64,000 nucleotides of DNA from Labrys wisconsinensis (GCF_030814995.1 NZ_JAUSVX010000004.1:124001-188000); one strand, 5' to 3'; shown: positions 7,814-17,125, counted from the stretch's first letter. Notes: a model not told the origin generated them from the letters alone. Numbers and translations are program-made.

Positions 7814-8905
7814 ATGCAGCTTGGTATCTTCAACCTGATGACGCTTCGCGATCATCCCGACGGTGTCCAGGGTGTGATGCGCGATACGCGCAAAATGGTG
7901 GAGACCGCCGATGAGCTCGGCTTCGACGTCGCCTGGTTCGCCGAACATCACTTCGCGAACTATTCGAGTTCTCCGTCACCCCTGATGATGTGCTCCTACG
8001 CGGCCGGCTGGACCAGGAAGATCAAGCTCGGCCCGGGCGTTATCGTGCTGCCGCTCTACAACCCGCTCCGTGTCGCCCAGGAGATTGCCGTCGTCGACAC
8101 GCAGACCGAGGGCCGCCTGATCATCGGCCTGGGGACCGGCTATCAGCGCTATGAGTTCGACAGATACAATGTTGCGCTGGACGACAGGGTCGATGTCTTC
8201 CTCGAATACTGGGACGTCATCGAAAGAGCGCTTGTCGCCGGCGAGGTCGAGTACAAGGGCAAGTACATTTCCCTGCCCAAGACCAATTTCGCGATCAGCA
8301 CCCAGCAAAAACCTCTTCCGCCGCTCTTCGTGACCTCCTCCCAGTCCAGGCTTCTCGAGCGTTTCAGGAAATGGAAGGCGGTTCCGTTCCTTGCTGCCAG
8401 CACGCTCGGATCGCCCGTGCTCTACAAGATGGTCGACGGGCTCAACGATGCCTGGATGTCCATCGGCGAGCAACCTTCGACCAAGCCCTTGGCGATCATG
8501 CAATACGTGGCCATAACCGACAGCCGGAGCGAGGCATTGGCCGTGGCGGAGCGGGCCCGGTACGTGGGGCGCATGGCTCATTATCTGCGCCAGGCCTCGC
8601 CGCCGCTGGACGACAACAGCTACATCAGCAACCAGGGGTTCGACGGCGAGTATACGCTCGACCAATATGCGGACAACATGGTGGTGGGCGATCCGCACAT
8701 CGTGGCCGAGAAGATGATCGCGGACATCAAGCGCCTCAATCCGAGCAACTACACCTGCAACTTCTCCTTCGGCTGCATGCCGATCGAGCTGGCGCATCGC
8801 TCGATCGTTCGATTCAAGAAGGAAGTCGTGCCGCTCATCGAGAAGGAGGTGGGACCTGTCGATGCGCTTGGCGTGACGCCTGGGCTGGCGAGAAAGGCGA
8901 GCTGA
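7814..8905 (+). CDS. LLM-class flavin-dependent monooxygenase (luciferase-like)
   Basis: The 363-residue protein has the TIM-barrel luciferase fold. It opens MQLGIFNLMTLRDHPDG and carries AWFAEHHFANYSSSPSP (the EHH segment), GPGVIVLPLYNPLRVAQE and RLIIGLGTGYQ. These are typical of LuxA-like and alkane/limonene monooxygenase-like members. It would use reduced flavin from the adjacent reductase to oxygenate a small organic substrate. That substrate is presumably imported by the ABC system next in the operon. RBS aggagc lies 8 bases before the ATG. Its last bases form the left edge of the tandem duplication that follows. The substrate cannot be named. Confidence 0.9.
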   Translation: MQLGIFNLMTLRDHPDGVQGVMRDTRKMVETADELGFDVAWFAEHHFANYSSSPSPLMMCSYAAGWTRKIKLGPGVIVLPLYNPLRVAQEIAVVDTQTEGRLIIGLGTGYQRYEFDRYNVALDDRVDVFLEYWDVIERALVAGEVEYKGKYISLPKTNFAISTQQKPLPPLFVTSSQSRLLERFRKWKAVPFLAASTLGSPVLYKMVDGLNDAWMSIGEQPSTKPLAIMQYVAITDSRSEALAVAERARYVGRMAHYLRQASPPLDDNSYISNQGFDGEYTLDQYADNMVVGDPHIVAEKMIADIKRLNPSNYTCNFSFGCMPIELAHRSIVRFKKEVVPLIEKEVGPVDALGVTPGLARKAS

Positions 8906-8962
8906 GCGGCCTCACAAATGCTCGGCCAAGAACTTGGTGTGCAACATGAAGAGGGGAATAAA

Positions 8963-9787
8963 ATGAATACGATGCTGAAGGTTCTGCTGGCGACCGCGGT
9001 TGCCACTTTGACAATCGCCGCGGAGGCGCATGCCGGCTCCGCGCTCGACGCGATCGTCACGAGCAAGCAGCTGCGCTGCGGCGTCATGCTGGACGCCCCG
9101 CCCGCCGGATTTCGTGACCCGAACAACGAGCCCGACGGCTATGACGTCACCTACTGCAAGGACATGGCGAAGGCGCTCGGCGCGGAGCCGGTGATCGTCG
9201 AGACGCCATCCCCGGATCGTATTCCGGCCCTGGTTTCGAACCGCATCGACGTGCTGATCTCATCCACCACGCCGACCCCGGCACGGGCGCTGACGGTGGC
9301 CTTCACCCAGCCCTACACCAACAACATCATGATGGTTGTGACACGCAAGGATACCGGGATCAGCCAGTATTCCGACTTGAAGTCCAGGAAGATCGGCGGC
9401 GTCATCGGCGCCACGCCCGAGCAACTCTTCAAGCAGGAGCTCGCCAATGGCTGGCAAAGCTCCGGAGCGACCTACACCGGCTATGCCAGCGATTCAGAAT
9501 CGTATCTTGCGCTGCAGCAGGGCAAGATCGATGCAATCCTGATCGCCGCGGGCGTGTTCCATGCCCTTTCGCAAAGCGGCCAGTTTCCGGAATTTGTTGC
9601 GACGGGCGTGGCGCCTCTAACCGATTTCGGCTCGATCGCGGTTCGCCGCGACGACCAGCAATTCCTCAACTGGGCGAGGCTGTTCATCTTCCAGCAGGAA
9701 GTAAGCGGGCGCCGGGCAGAAGTCTACAAGAAGTACTACGGCGATGGTCCGTTGCCGCCACTGACGGCGGACAGCATTAACTTTTGA
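8963..9787 (+). CDS. Amino-acid-type ABC transporter substrate-binding protein, copy 1
   Basis: The 274-residue periplasmic protein begins at the ATG at 8963, preceded by gagggg. The frame extends 15 codons further, but those lack a signal sequence. The signal peptide MNTMLKVLLATAVATLTIAAEAHA is followed by family-3 binding-protein features: LRCGVMLDAPPAGF, DGYDVTYCKDMAKALG, RIDVLISSTTPTPARA and QQGKIDAILI. It delivers its ligand to the two permeases and ATPase downstream. It is about 90% identical by eye to the next gene. The cysteine in YCKDMAK and the ligand pocket residues are kept in both copies. Confidence 0.9.
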   Translation: MNTMLKVLLATAVATLTIAAEAHAGSALDAIVTSKQLRCGVMLDAPPAGFRDPNNEPDGYDVTYCKDMAKALGAEPVIVETPSPDRIPALVSNRIDVLISSTTPTPARALTVAFTQPYTNNIMMVVTRKDTGISQYSDLKSRKIGGVIGATPEQLFKQELANGWQSSGATYTGYASDSESYLALQQGKIDAILIAAGVFHALSQSGQFPEFVATGVAPLTDFGSIAVRRDDQQFLNWARLFIFQQEVSGRRAEVYKKYYGDGPLPPLTADSINF

Positions 9788-9878
9788 CGTAACACCAGCG
9801 CTGGATAGAAAGGCAAGCTGAATTGCCTCAGAACGTCCAGTCAACAAAGCAGTCAGCAACACTGAAAAGGGGAATCAA

Positions 9879-10703
9879 ATGAAGACGATTGCAAAGGCTC
9901 TGCTGGCGACAGCTGTCGCTACGCTGGCGCTCGCCTCCCAGGCGCACGCGGACTCGGCGCTCGACACGATTGTCCAGAGCAAGAAGCTGCGCTGCGGTAT
10001 CATGCTGGACAGCCCTCCCGCCGGATTTCGCGACCAGAACAACGAGCCGGATGGCTATGACGTCACCTACTGCAAGGATATGGCCAAGGCGCTCGGCGCA
10101 GAGCCGGTGATCGTCGAGACGCCGTCGCCGGATCGCATCCCCGCCCTGGTCTCGAACCGTATCGACGTGCTGATCTCATCCACCACGCCGACCCCGGCGC
10201 GGGCCCTCACGGTGGCCTTCACCCAGCCCTACACCAACAACATCATGACCGTGGTCACGCGCAAGGACACCGGGATCAGCCAGTACTCCGACCTGAAGTC
10301 GAAGAAGCTCGGCGGCGTCGTCGGCACCACGCCCGAACAGCTCTTCAAGCAGGAGCTCGCCAAGGGTTGGCAGGGTTCCGGGGCGACCTACACCGGCTAT
10401 GGCAGTGATGCAGAGTCGTTTCTCGCACTGCAGCAAGGCAAGATCGATGCTATCCTGATCAATGTCGGCGTCTTCCATGCGCTCTCGCAAAGCGGCCAAT
10501 TTCCGGAATTCGTCCAGGCGGGGCCTGCGCCTCTGCCCGACTACGGCTCGATCGCGGTTCACCGCGACGACCAGCAATTCCTCAACTGGGCAAGGCTGTT
10601 CGTCTTCCAGCAGGAGGTAAGCGGGCGCAGGGCCGAAGTTTTCAAGAAGTATTACGGTGATGGTCCGTTGCCGCCGCTGACGGCCAACGGCATCAACTTC
10701 TAA
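9879..10703 (+). CDS. Amino-acid-type ABC transporter substrate-binding protein, copy 2
   Basis: This tandem paralogue of the preceding gene has the same 274-residue length and the same domain order. Its signal peptide ends SQAHA. RBS aagggg lies 6 bases before the ATG, in a leader duplicated from copy 1. Visible differences include QSKKLRCGIMLDSPPAG, GGVVGTTPEQ and INVGVFH against the other copy's IAAGVFH. Some of these lie near the expected ligand cleft. Two binding proteins sharing one permease pair can widen or tune substrate range, or raise dosage. Which applies here is not visible. Confidence 0.9.
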   Translation: MKTIAKALLATAVATLALASQAHADSALDTIVQSKKLRCGIMLDSPPAGFRDQNNEPDGYDVTYCKDMAKALGAEPVIVETPSPDRIPALVSNRIDVLISSTTPTPARALTVAFTQPYTNNIMTVVTRKDTGISQYSDLKSKKLGGVVGTTPEQLFKQELAKGWQGSGATYTGYGSDAESFLALQQGKIDAILINVGVFHALSQSGQFPEFVQAGPAPLPDYGSIAVHRDDQQFLNWARLFVFQQEVSGRRAEVFKKYYGDGPLPPLTANGINF

Positions 10704-10749
10704 TTGCAAGGCGCATGCCGGCAGGAAGGCCTGTCGGCATGCGCCTGGG

Positions 10750-11421
10750 ATGATCGGCATGAACGGCTATCAGTTCTATTGGGCCATCGTCTGGGATTCG
10801 CTCCCCCTGCTGCTGCAGGGAGCCTGGGTGACGATCCAGATCACCATACTAGCCTTCATCATCGGCACGCTCATCGCCATGCCGATGGCCGTCGCGCGCC
10901 AGCAGGGGGAGGGATGGGCCTGCCGCTTCTCGACCTGGTGGGTGGAGCTGTCGCGCAACACGCCTGCCGTCTTTCAGCTCTATCTCTTTTACTTCGGGGT
11001 GGGCGCCTTTCACATCAACATCCCCAGCTACGCCGCCGTCCTCATATCCGTTTCCTTCAACAACGCCGGATACATGACGGAGATTTTCAGGGGCGGCCTG
11101 GCCGCCATCCCGCGGCAGCAGCTGTCGGCTTCGCGCTCACTCGGCATGTCCGGCGCGCAGAGCTTCATCCACGTCATCTTCCCGCAGATGTTCAAGGTGA
11201 TCTTCCCCGCCTACGTGACACAAGGCATCTGGGGAATGTTGAACACGTCGCTCGGCATGCTGGTCGGGCTGCAGGAACTCTCCGGTGCGACGCAGTATGC
11301 GCAGTCGGCATCCTTCCGGACATTCGAGTTCTTTCTGGTCACGGCGCTGCTCTATTACCTCATTGCCAAAGGGCTGCAATTCTCGTCCCAGCTGGCCTTC
11401 CGGCTCATCTACAGGAGCTAG
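10750..11421 (+). CDS. Polar-amino-acid-type ABC transporter permease 1
   Basis: The 223-residue inner-membrane protein of the HisM/GlnP type has about five hydrophobic segments. It contains VELSRNTPAVFQLYLFYF, the R-N/G-T-P signature of this permease family. The EAA-like cytoplasmic loop is FRGGLAAIPRQQLSASRSLGM, which contacts the ATPase. Another ATG at 10759 (MNGYQF) could be the true start, as neither has a strong RBS. It follows binding-protein copy 2 by 46 bases and is separated from permease 2 by two bases. Together they form the transmembrane dimer. Confidence 0.9.
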   Translation: MIGMNGYQFYWAIVWDSLPLLLQGAWVTIQITILAFIIGTLIAMPMAVARQQGEGWACRFSTWWVELSRNTPAVFQLYLFYFGVGAFHINIPSYAAVLISVSFNNAGYMTEIFRGGLAAIPRQQLSASRSLGMSGAQSFIHVIFPQMFKVIFPAYVTQGIWGMLNTSLGMLVGLQELSGATQYAQSASFRTFEFFLVTALLYYLIAKGLQFSSQLAFRLIYRS

Positions 11422-11423
11422 GC

Positions 11424-12080
11424 GTGCAATATCAGTTCGCAAACCAGGGCCTCGCCTGGTCGGATGCTTATTTCCTCGCTGAGGGGCTGCTCAACACCGT
11501 CAAGCTGGCCACCGCGGCAACCGTTGTCGGCACCGTTGGCGGGATCGTCCTCGGCTGGTTGCGCACCGTGTCGGTGACCGCGAAGGTCGCCACCGCTCCC
11601 TTCATCGACGTCCTGCGCAGCGTGCCGATGATCATCCAGCTCATCCTCGCCAACAGCTTCCTGTCGATCCTGGGCTTCGGCGCTTCGCCCTTCTGGTTCG
11701 GTACCGTCGCGCTCGGTGCCTGGATGTCGGCGGTCACGGCCGAGGTGGTTCGGGCGGGCCTCCTCTCGGTGCCCGTTCAATACCGCAAGAGCGCGCGCTC
11801 GCTCGGCATGAACGACTACCAGGAGCTCTTGTACATATCCTTGCCCCTGGCATTCAGGACGGGACTGGCTCCGTGGATCGGCCTCGTCCTCAGCCTGATC
11901 AAGGACAGCGCCCTTGCCGGCGTGGTCGGCTATGTCGAATACATGCGTTCCACCCAGATACTGATTACCCGGACGCATGAAACCTGGCTGCTGCTCATGG
12001 GGGCAGGGTTTCTCTACTTCCTTATCTGCTATCCGGTTTCCCGGTACAGCCGGCACCTCGAAAGAAAGGTCCGCGTATGA
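11424..12080 (+). CDS. Polar-amino-acid-type ABC transporter permease 2
   Basis: I start this gene at the GTG at 11424, where caggag lies 6 bases upstream and the previous stop is two bases away. The upstream continuation of the frame overlaps permease 1 and is a shadow. The 218-residue product has about five membrane segments, the family signature DVLRSVPMIIQLILANS, and the EAA loop VVRAGLLSVPVQYRKSARSLGM. It ends RHLERKVRV and overlaps the ATPase start by four bases. It pairs with permease 1 in the importer. Confidence 0.88.
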   Translation: MQYQFANQGLAWSDAYFLAEGLLNTVKLATAATVVGTVGGIVLGWLRTVSVTAKVATAPFIDVLRSVPMIIQLILANSFLSILGFGASPFWFGTVALGAWMSAVTAEVVRAGLLSVPVQYRKSARSLGMNDYQELLYISLPLAFRTGLAPWIGLVLSLIKDSALAGVVGYVEYMRSTQILITRTHETWLLLMGAGFLYFLICYPVSRYSRHLERKVRV

Positions 12081-12835
12081 TCCGCATCAGCAACGTCCGG
12101 AAGGCCTTCGGAACGGTGGACGTCCTCAAGGGCATCGATCTCACGATCGAGAAGGGCGAGCTCCTTTGCCTCATCGGCGCGAGCGGGTCGGGGAAATCGA
12201 CGCTGCTGCAATGCATCAACGGGCTCGAACCGATCCAGGACGGCGAAATCCTCGTCGACGGCATCAGCGTCCACGATCCGAAGACGGATATCAACAAGCT
12301 GCGCCGCAAGCTGGGCATCGTGTTCCAGCAGTACAACGCCTTCCCACACCTGACGGCGCTGGAGAATGTCGCGCTGGCACCGCGGGTGGTCGCGAAGCGC
12401 AGCCGCGCCGAGGCGCGCGCACTCGCCCAGAAGCATCTCGATCACGTCGGCCTGGGGGACAAGGCGAGCAGCCTGCCGTCGCAAATGTCCGGTGGCCAGC
12501 AGCAGCGTCTCGCCATCGCGCGGGCGCTGGCGATGGAGCCGAGCTACATGCTCTTCGACGAGGTCACCTCCGCCCTGGATCCCGAACTTGTCGGCGAAGT
12601 GCTCGAGACCATGCGCCTCCTCAAGAGCGAAGGCATGACGATGATCGTTGTCACGCACGATATCAATTTCGCCCGCGAGTCTGCAGACAGGGTCGCTTTT
12701 CTGCATCAAGGTGAAGTTTGCGAGATCGGTACGGCAAAAGACGTCATCGATAATCCGGCGAAGGAGCAGACACAGAAATTTCTTCGTCGCGAAAAGCGTC
12801 AGCTCTTGGAAATCGTCCGGACTTCGGTCGCCTGA
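12077..12835 (+). CDS. Amino-acid-type ABC transporter ATP-binding protein
   Basis: The 252-residue GlnQ/HisP-type ATPase has Walker A GASGSGKST near residue 36, the Q-loop GIVFQQYNAFPHLTALENV, the signature MSGGQQQRLAIARALAM, Walker B YMLFDEVTSALDPE and the switch histidine VVTHD. The start overlaps permease 2 (ATGA), which indicates translational coupling. It powers import of the ligand bound by the two tandem binding proteins. In the annotated order this is a complete importer: two binding proteins, two permeases and an ATPase. Confidence 0.95.
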   Translation: MIRISNVRKAFGTVDVLKGIDLTIEKGELLCLIGASGSGKSTLLQCINGLEPIQDGEILVDGISVHDPKTDINKLRRKLGIVFQQYNAFPHLTALENVALAPRVVAKRSRAEARALAQKHLDHVGLGDKASSLPSQMSGGQQQRLAIARALAMEPSYMLFDEVTSALDPELVGEVLETMRLLKSEGMTMIVVTHDINFARESADRVAFLHQGEVCEIGTAKDVIDNPAKEQTQKFLRREKRQLLEIVRTSVA

Positions 12836-12872
12836 CCTCACTTTTCAACAACTGCACATCAAGGGGACGACG

Positions 12873-13634
12873 ATGATCTCGTACAATCTGGCGGGAAAGA
12901 CCGCGCTCGTCACCGGAGGCGCATCCGGCATCGGGCTGGAAGCCGCGCGCATGCTCGCGACGAGCGGCGCGAAGGTCGCGATCAACTATCTGCCGTCGGA
13001 CGGCCGCGGCGAAGCGGCGCTTGCGGACTTCAGGCAGGCGGGTCTCGACGTGATCGGAGCTCCGGGGGATGTCGGCAATGCCGAGGATGCCTCCCGAATG
13101 GTCTTGAAAGCCATCGAGGGTCTCGGACACCTCGATCTCTTGATCAACAATGCGGGCACGCCCGGCCGCAGCACGCCGGTGCCGATCTCCGATCTCGACC
13201 AGATCACGGAGGAGCTCTGGGCTCATCTGCTCAACGTCAACCTCATGGGCGTCTTCAGGTGCGCCAAGGCGGCTGCCCCGGCTCTGAAAGCGTCCAAGGG
13301 AGCGATCGTCAACACGGCTTCCATCGCCGGGTTCGGCGCGATTGCGAGCACCCTTGCCTACAGCGCTTCGAAAGCCGGCGTCATCAATCTGACCAAGAAT
13401 CTGGCTCACGCACTGGCGCCCGACGTCCGCGTGAACGCCGTTGCTCCCGGCGTGGTCGAAAGCTCCTGGATCATCGAATGGTCCGAGGAACGGCACGCCG
13501 CAACCCTTGCAAATACGCCGCTGAAGAAGGCTTGCACGACCCGGGACGTTGCCGAGCTGATGATCTTCCTCGGCTTCGCGGGCAGCATGATCACGGGCCA
13601 GACCGTGTCGATCGACGGCGGCATCTACATCTGA
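12873..13634 (+). CDS. SDR family NAD(P)-dependent oxidoreductase
   Basis: The start is the ATG at 12873, preceded by aagggg. The frame runs further upstream, but that part is inside the ATPase gene. The 253-residue classical SDR has TGGASGIG, LLINNAG, the serine segment NTASIAG and the catalytic YSASK. Its C-terminus is MITGQTVSIDGG. It lies 37 bases after the ATPase in the same operon. It is a second SDR of the block, on the opposite strand to the one at 5851-6606. It probably oxidises or reduces an intermediate released by the monooxygenase. The substrate is unknown. Confidence 0.9.
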   Translation: MISYNLAGKTALVTGGASGIGLEAARMLATSGAKVAINYLPSDGRGEAALADFRQAGLDVIGAPGDVGNAEDASRMVLKAIEGLGHLDLLINNAGTPGRSTPVPISDLDQITEELWAHLLNVNLMGVFRCAKAAAPALKASKGAIVNTASIAGFGAIASTLAYSASKAGVINLTKNLAHALAPDVRVNAVAPGVVESSWIIEWSEERHAATLANTPLKKACTTRDVAELMIFLGFAGSMITGQTVSIDGGIYI

Positions 13635-13658
13635 AGCGCTCGAGTAGCATCGGAGCAC

Positions 13659-13770
13659 AAGACGGAAATCGTCAAGCTCAAGTCAGGCAACATTCTTGAA
13701 GACAAGGAATGCTTCTCCAGACGGCTCGAGACCGACGCCATGGTGAGGATCGCCCGGGCAGGCTTCTCAG
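13659..13770 (+). pseudogene. RidA/YjgF-family gene fragment
   Basis: Without a usable start codon, the frame from 13662 reads TEIVKLKSGNILEDKECFSR and then RLETDAMVRIARAGF. This resembles the N-terminus of short-chain RidA-family proteins (K-L-K-S-G-x-x-x-E-D-K-x-x-x-S-R-A-V-x-x-G-D). The similarity stops after about 35 residues, and the rest of the fold (about 80 residues) is absent. It sits between the SDR and the GntR regulator, as if the gene was lost by deletion. RidA proteins deaminate reactive enamines and often accompany amino-acid or amine catabolism. Confidence 0.5.
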
Positions 13771-13851
13771 TAGCTGGTCGCATTCGTATATGGTCTACAT
13801 CCGGAATGCCCCGTGCAGCCGATCCCCTGCGGTTGCCCTGCGAGGATATTG

Positions 13852-14616
13852 ATGCGGCACGTAAATGAAACGGGCGCCATTCTGGCTCCCATGACGCAGA
13901 TGGAAAGCACGCAGTTCGCTGCGGAGCAAATCCGCAATGCGATCATTGCCGGGCACTTCAAGCCCGGCGATAGGCTGGTCGAGCAGCAGCTGACCGACAT
14001 GCTGGACGTGTCCAGGCATCCGGTTCGAGAAGCGTTGCGCCTCCTCGCCCGCGAGGGGCTCGTCGAAATCAAGCGGAACAAGGGAGCATCTGTCAGGGCG
14101 GTAGAAGCAGACAGCGTCATCGAGGTCTACAACATCAGGATGGCGCTGGGAAAAATTGCGCTGAACCATCTCCTGGGTGAACCGGGCCGCCTGACGTCGG
14201 CGGACATGAAGCGGCTGGAAAAACTGGCTGAGAATGCCGTCAAGTTCGCGGAGCTCGACAGTCAGGCCGAGACGGTCCGCAACGACCTCGAGTTCCAGCA
14301 GGCGATCATCGACGCGACGGGACTGCAACGAACCATCCGCTATTTTTCCGAGCTGACCGCGGACGTCAGGCGCTTCAATCAACAGCTCAGTGTCGTCTAC
14401 ACGGACCGAAAGGGCGATGCCCAGAGGTACGTCGTCAAGCTGTTCGAAAGCTTGCGGGACGGGGACCTCGGCATTGCGCGTGAGATCTGGCAAGCGAAAT
14501 TCACGAAGGCTCTTGAGCGATACCTTTCGCTGATTGCCGACCATGAATCGGATGGCGCAAGCCGCGTCAGCGCCGGATCGCAGGCCGCCGATCAAAGGTC
14601 CGCGGCTCGCAAATAG
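13852..14616 (+). CDS. GntR-family transcriptional regulator with FCD domain
   Basis: Starting from the ATG at 13852 (agga 5 bases upstream) the protein has 254 residues. An N-terminal winged helix carries IRNAIIAGHFKPGDRL, LDVSRHPVREALRLLAREGL and KGASVRAV. An all-helical FCD effector domain follows, with metal-ligand-type residues in NDLEFQQAIIDATG. Such proteins repress catabolic genes until a carboxylate-type inducer binds. The twin attgtagataat operators at 6926-6945 and 7203-7220 fit a GntR consensus. A related TCTACA core lies in its own upstream region near 13791. I infer it controls the block. Confidence 0.9.
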   Translation: MRHVNETGAILAPMTQMESTQFAAEQIRNAIIAGHFKPGDRLVEQQLTDMLDVSRHPVREALRLLAREGLVEIKRNKGASVRAVEADSVIEVYNIRMALGKIALNHLLGEPGRLTSADMKRLEKLAENAVKFAELDSQAETVRNDLEFQQAIIDATGLQRTIRYFSELTADVRRFNQQLSVVYTDRKGDAQRYVVKLFESLRDGDLGIAREIWQAKFTKALERYLSLIADHESDGASRVSAGSQAADQRSAARK

Positions 14617-14791
14617 GGCCTCGGGTCTATCGGGAACCCGGCCGGCGTTGCCGGCACCCGCCGGCGGAGGCCTTGAATCGCTCCGCGCTCGATATCGCTC
14701 CGCTTCGCTCAAGGCGCGGGGCCCGCCTTGAGCATTCGCCCGTCTCGATGAGAAGCCCGACGAATCCGCGAACCTTTGTCGTTCCAGGCGG

Positions 14792-14819
14792 TTGACCGGA
14801 GCCGCAAAAGTCCTAGCCT
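14792..14819 (+). promoter_or_regulatory. Candidate promoter of the glgB-glgC-glgA-pgm genes
   Basis: A -35 TTGACC (14792-14797), a 16-base spacer and a -10 TAGCCT (14814-14819) lie 54 bases before the glgB TTG start. The remaining sequence from 14617 to 14791 has short GC-rich inverted repeats (for example gccggcgttgccggc near 14641) that could end transcription from the GntR gene. A separate promoter would let the glycogen genes be expressed despite the insertion after glgP. Confidence 0.4.
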
Positions 14820-14872
14820 GTTCACAAGAGCGGCAGGCAACCGCCGGTGGGTTGGCGTAGGGTGGAGGCGGC

Positions 14873-17125
14873 TTGGCACAGGACTCCGGCAACGCAGGCG
14901 ACAGCACCATCGGAGCGGGGCCGGAGCGGCCCGCGGCCGCAGCCGGAGCGGATTGGCACCTGCCCGACCTTGCCGTCGCCGTCCTTGCCGCCGGGCGCCA
15001 CGCCGATCCCTTCGCGGTGCTGGGGCCGCACGAGACGCCGGCCGGGCTGGTGGTCCGCGCTTTCGTGCCTGGCGCGCGCACCCTGGCGGTGCTGTCGCCG
15101 GAGGGCGAGCCCCTCGCCGAGCTCGAGCGCCGCGACGATGACGGCGTCTTCGAAGGCCTCGTGCCCGGTGGCCGCCGCGCCTACCGGCTCAAGGCCGCCA
15201 ACGAGGGCGGCGAATGGACCTTCGAGGACCCCTATCGCTTCGGCGCGCTGCTCGGGCCGATGGACGACTATCTCCTCACCGAGGGCACGCATCTCAGGCT
15301 CTGGGACAAGCTCGGCGCCCGGCCGCTGCAGCACGAGGGCGTCGACGGCGTGCATTTCGCCGTCTGGGCGCCGCATGCCCGGCGCGTCTCGGTGGTCGGC
15401 GATTTCAACGCCTGGGACGGCCGCCGCCATGTCATGCGCAAGCGCGTCGACACCGGCATATGGGAGATCTTCCTGCCCGGCGTCGGCCCCGGCGCCCATT
15501 ACAAATACGAGATCATCGGGCCGACCGGCGCGCTGCTGCCGCTCAAGAGCGATCCCTTCGCCTTCTCGGCCGAGATGCGCCCTGGCACCGCCTCGAAGGT
15601 CACGTCGGGCGAGCCCTTCGTCTGGAGCGACCAGGACTGGATGCGGGCCCGCCCGCGCGACTGGCGGCGTGCGCCGATCTCCGCTTACGAGGTGCATCTC
15701 GGCTCCTGGCGCCGTGGCGACGGCCAGCGCTTCCTCAGCTATGACGAGCTTGCCGACCAGCTCGTGCCCTATGTCGCCGATCTCGGCTTCACCCATATCG
15801 AGCTTCTGCCGATCAGCGAGCATCCGCTCGACGCCTCCTGGGGCTACCAGCCCACCGGCCTGTTCGCGCCGACCAGCCGCTTCGGCTCGCCGGAGGCCTT
15901 CGCCCGCTTCGTCGACCGCGCCCATCGCGCCGGCCTCGGCGTCATCCTCGACTGGGTGCCGGCACATTTCCCGACGGATTCGCACGGCCTCGCCTGGTTC
16001 GACGGCACGCCGCTCTACGAGCATCCCGATCCGCGCCGCGGCTTCCATCCCGACTGGAACACGGCGATCTACGATTTCGGCAAGCGCGAGGTGGCCAATT
16101 TCCTGATCGCCAACGCCCTGTTCTGGCTCGAGCGCTTCCACATCGACGGCCTGCGCGTCGATGCGGTGGCCTCCATGCTCTATCTCGACTATTCGCGCCG
16201 GGCCGGCGAATGGCTGCCCAACATCCGCGGCGGCCGCGAGAACCTCGACGCCATCGCCTTCCTGGAGCGCATGAACCGCGAGGTCTACGCCGCCCATCCC
16301 GGCGTGGTCACCGTCGCCGAGGAGTCCACCGCCTGGCCGGGCGTGTCCAAGCCCGTGCACGAGGGCGGGCTCGGCTTCGGCTTCAAGTGGAACATGGGCT
16401 TCATGCACGACACGCTCGCCTACATGAAGCGCGACGGCGTGCACCGGGCCTGGCACCATGACGAGATCACCTTCGGCCTCGTCTATGCCTTCGCCGAGAA
16501 TTTCGTCCTGCCGCTCTCCCATGACGAGGTGGTCCACGGCAAGGGCTCGATCGTCAACAAGATGGCCGGGCTGGAGGGCGAGAAATTCGCGACGCTGCGG
16601 GCCTATTACGCCCTGATGTGGGGCTATCCCGGCAAGAAGCTCTTGTTCATGGGCCAGGAATTCGCCCAGCGCCGCGAGTGGAACGAGAATGTCGGTCTCG
16701 ACTGGGAGCTGCTGCAATACGGGCCGCATCGCGGCGTCGGCGATCTCGTGCGCGACCTCAACCGGCTCTACCGCGAACGCCCGGCGCTGCATGCGCGCGA
16801 TTGCGAGGGCGAGGGCTTCGAATGGCTGGTGGTCGACGACAAGGCCAATTCGGTGTTCGCCTGGGCCCGCCACGCGCCCGGTGCCAATCCGGTCGTCGTG
16901 GTCCTCAACCTGACCGCGGTCAGGCGCGAGGGCTATGCGCTGGCGCTGCCCCGCTCCGGGCGCTGGATCGAATGCCTCAACACCGATGCCGAGCGCTATG
17001 GCGGCGGCAACCGCGGCAATCTCGGCGGCGTCACGGCGGACGACGCGCCCTGGGGCGGCAAGCCGGCCCATGCCCGGGTGCTGCTGCCGCCGCTCTCGGC
17101 GCTCTATCTGGAATGGGTGGGGTAG
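14873..17125 (+). CDS. glgB: 1,4-alpha-glucan branching enzyme
   Basis: The TTG at 14873 has ggtggagg 8 bases upstream. The 750-residue product fits GlgB length. It has an N-terminal CBM48-type region ([19 protein letters not shown]) and a GH13 catalytic barrel. The barrel shows the nucleophile in [11 protein letters not shown], the acid/base Glu in VTVAEEST and the transition-state Asp in [12 protein letters not shown]. It creates alpha-1,6 branches in glycogen in the cytoplasm. It is the first gene of the right-hand part of the glycogen operon. glgC follows after about 130 bases. Confidence 0.97.
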   Translation: MAQDSGNAGDSTIGAGPERPAAAAGADWHLPDLAVAVLAAGRHADPFAVLGPHETPAGLVVRAFVPGARTLAVLSPEGEPLAELERRDDDGVFEGLVPGGRRAYRLKAANEGGEWTFEDPYRFGALLGPMDDYLLTEGTHLRLWDKLGARPLQHEGVDGVHFAVWAPHARRVSVVGDFNAWDGRRHVMRKRVDTGIWEIFLPGVGPGAHYKYEIIGPTGALLPLKSDPFAFSAEMRPGTASKVTSGEPFVWSDQDWMRARPRDWRRAPISAYEVHLGSWRRGDGQRFLSYDELADQLVPYVADLGFTHIELLPISEHPLDASWGYQPTGLFAPTSRFGSPEAFARFVDRAHRAGLGVILDWVPAHFPTDSHGLAWFDGTPLYEHPDPRRGFHPDWNTAIYDFGKREVANFLIANALFWLERFHIDGLRVDAVASMLYLDYSRRAGEWLPNIRGGRENLDAIAFLERMNREVYAAHPGVVTVAEESTAWPGVSKPVHEGGLGFGFKWNMGFMHDTLAYMKRDGVHRAWHHDEITFGLVYAFAENFVLPLSHDEVVHGKGSIVNKMAGLEGEKFATLRAYYALMWGYPGKKLLFMGQEFAQRREWNENVGLDWELLQYGPHRGVGDLVRDLNRLYRERPALHARDCEGEGFEWLVVDDKANSVFAWARHAPGANPVVVVLNLTAVRREGYALALPRSGRWIECLNTDAERYGGGNRGNLGGVTADDAPWGGKPAHARVLLPPLSALYLEWVG

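Larger units (their letters stand above)
8885..10703 (+). repeat. Tandem duplication of the binding-protein gene, period 916 bp
   Basis: Sequence beginning ctggcgagaaagg (8885) recurs as ctggatagaaagg (9801), and alignment at an offset of 916 bases continues through the leader, RBS and whole coding region to the end of the second gene. The left end lies in the last codons of the monooxygenase gene, so the repeat unit is that 3' tip plus leader plus binding-protein gene. The two coding copies differ mostly at third positions and in a few residues. Confidence 0.85.

Noticed and set aside
14617-14872. Possible 3' remnant of the lost VapC toxin upstream of glgB
   Set aside because: No frame in this stretch shows PIN-domain C-terminal features, so the toxin's other end is not visible here.
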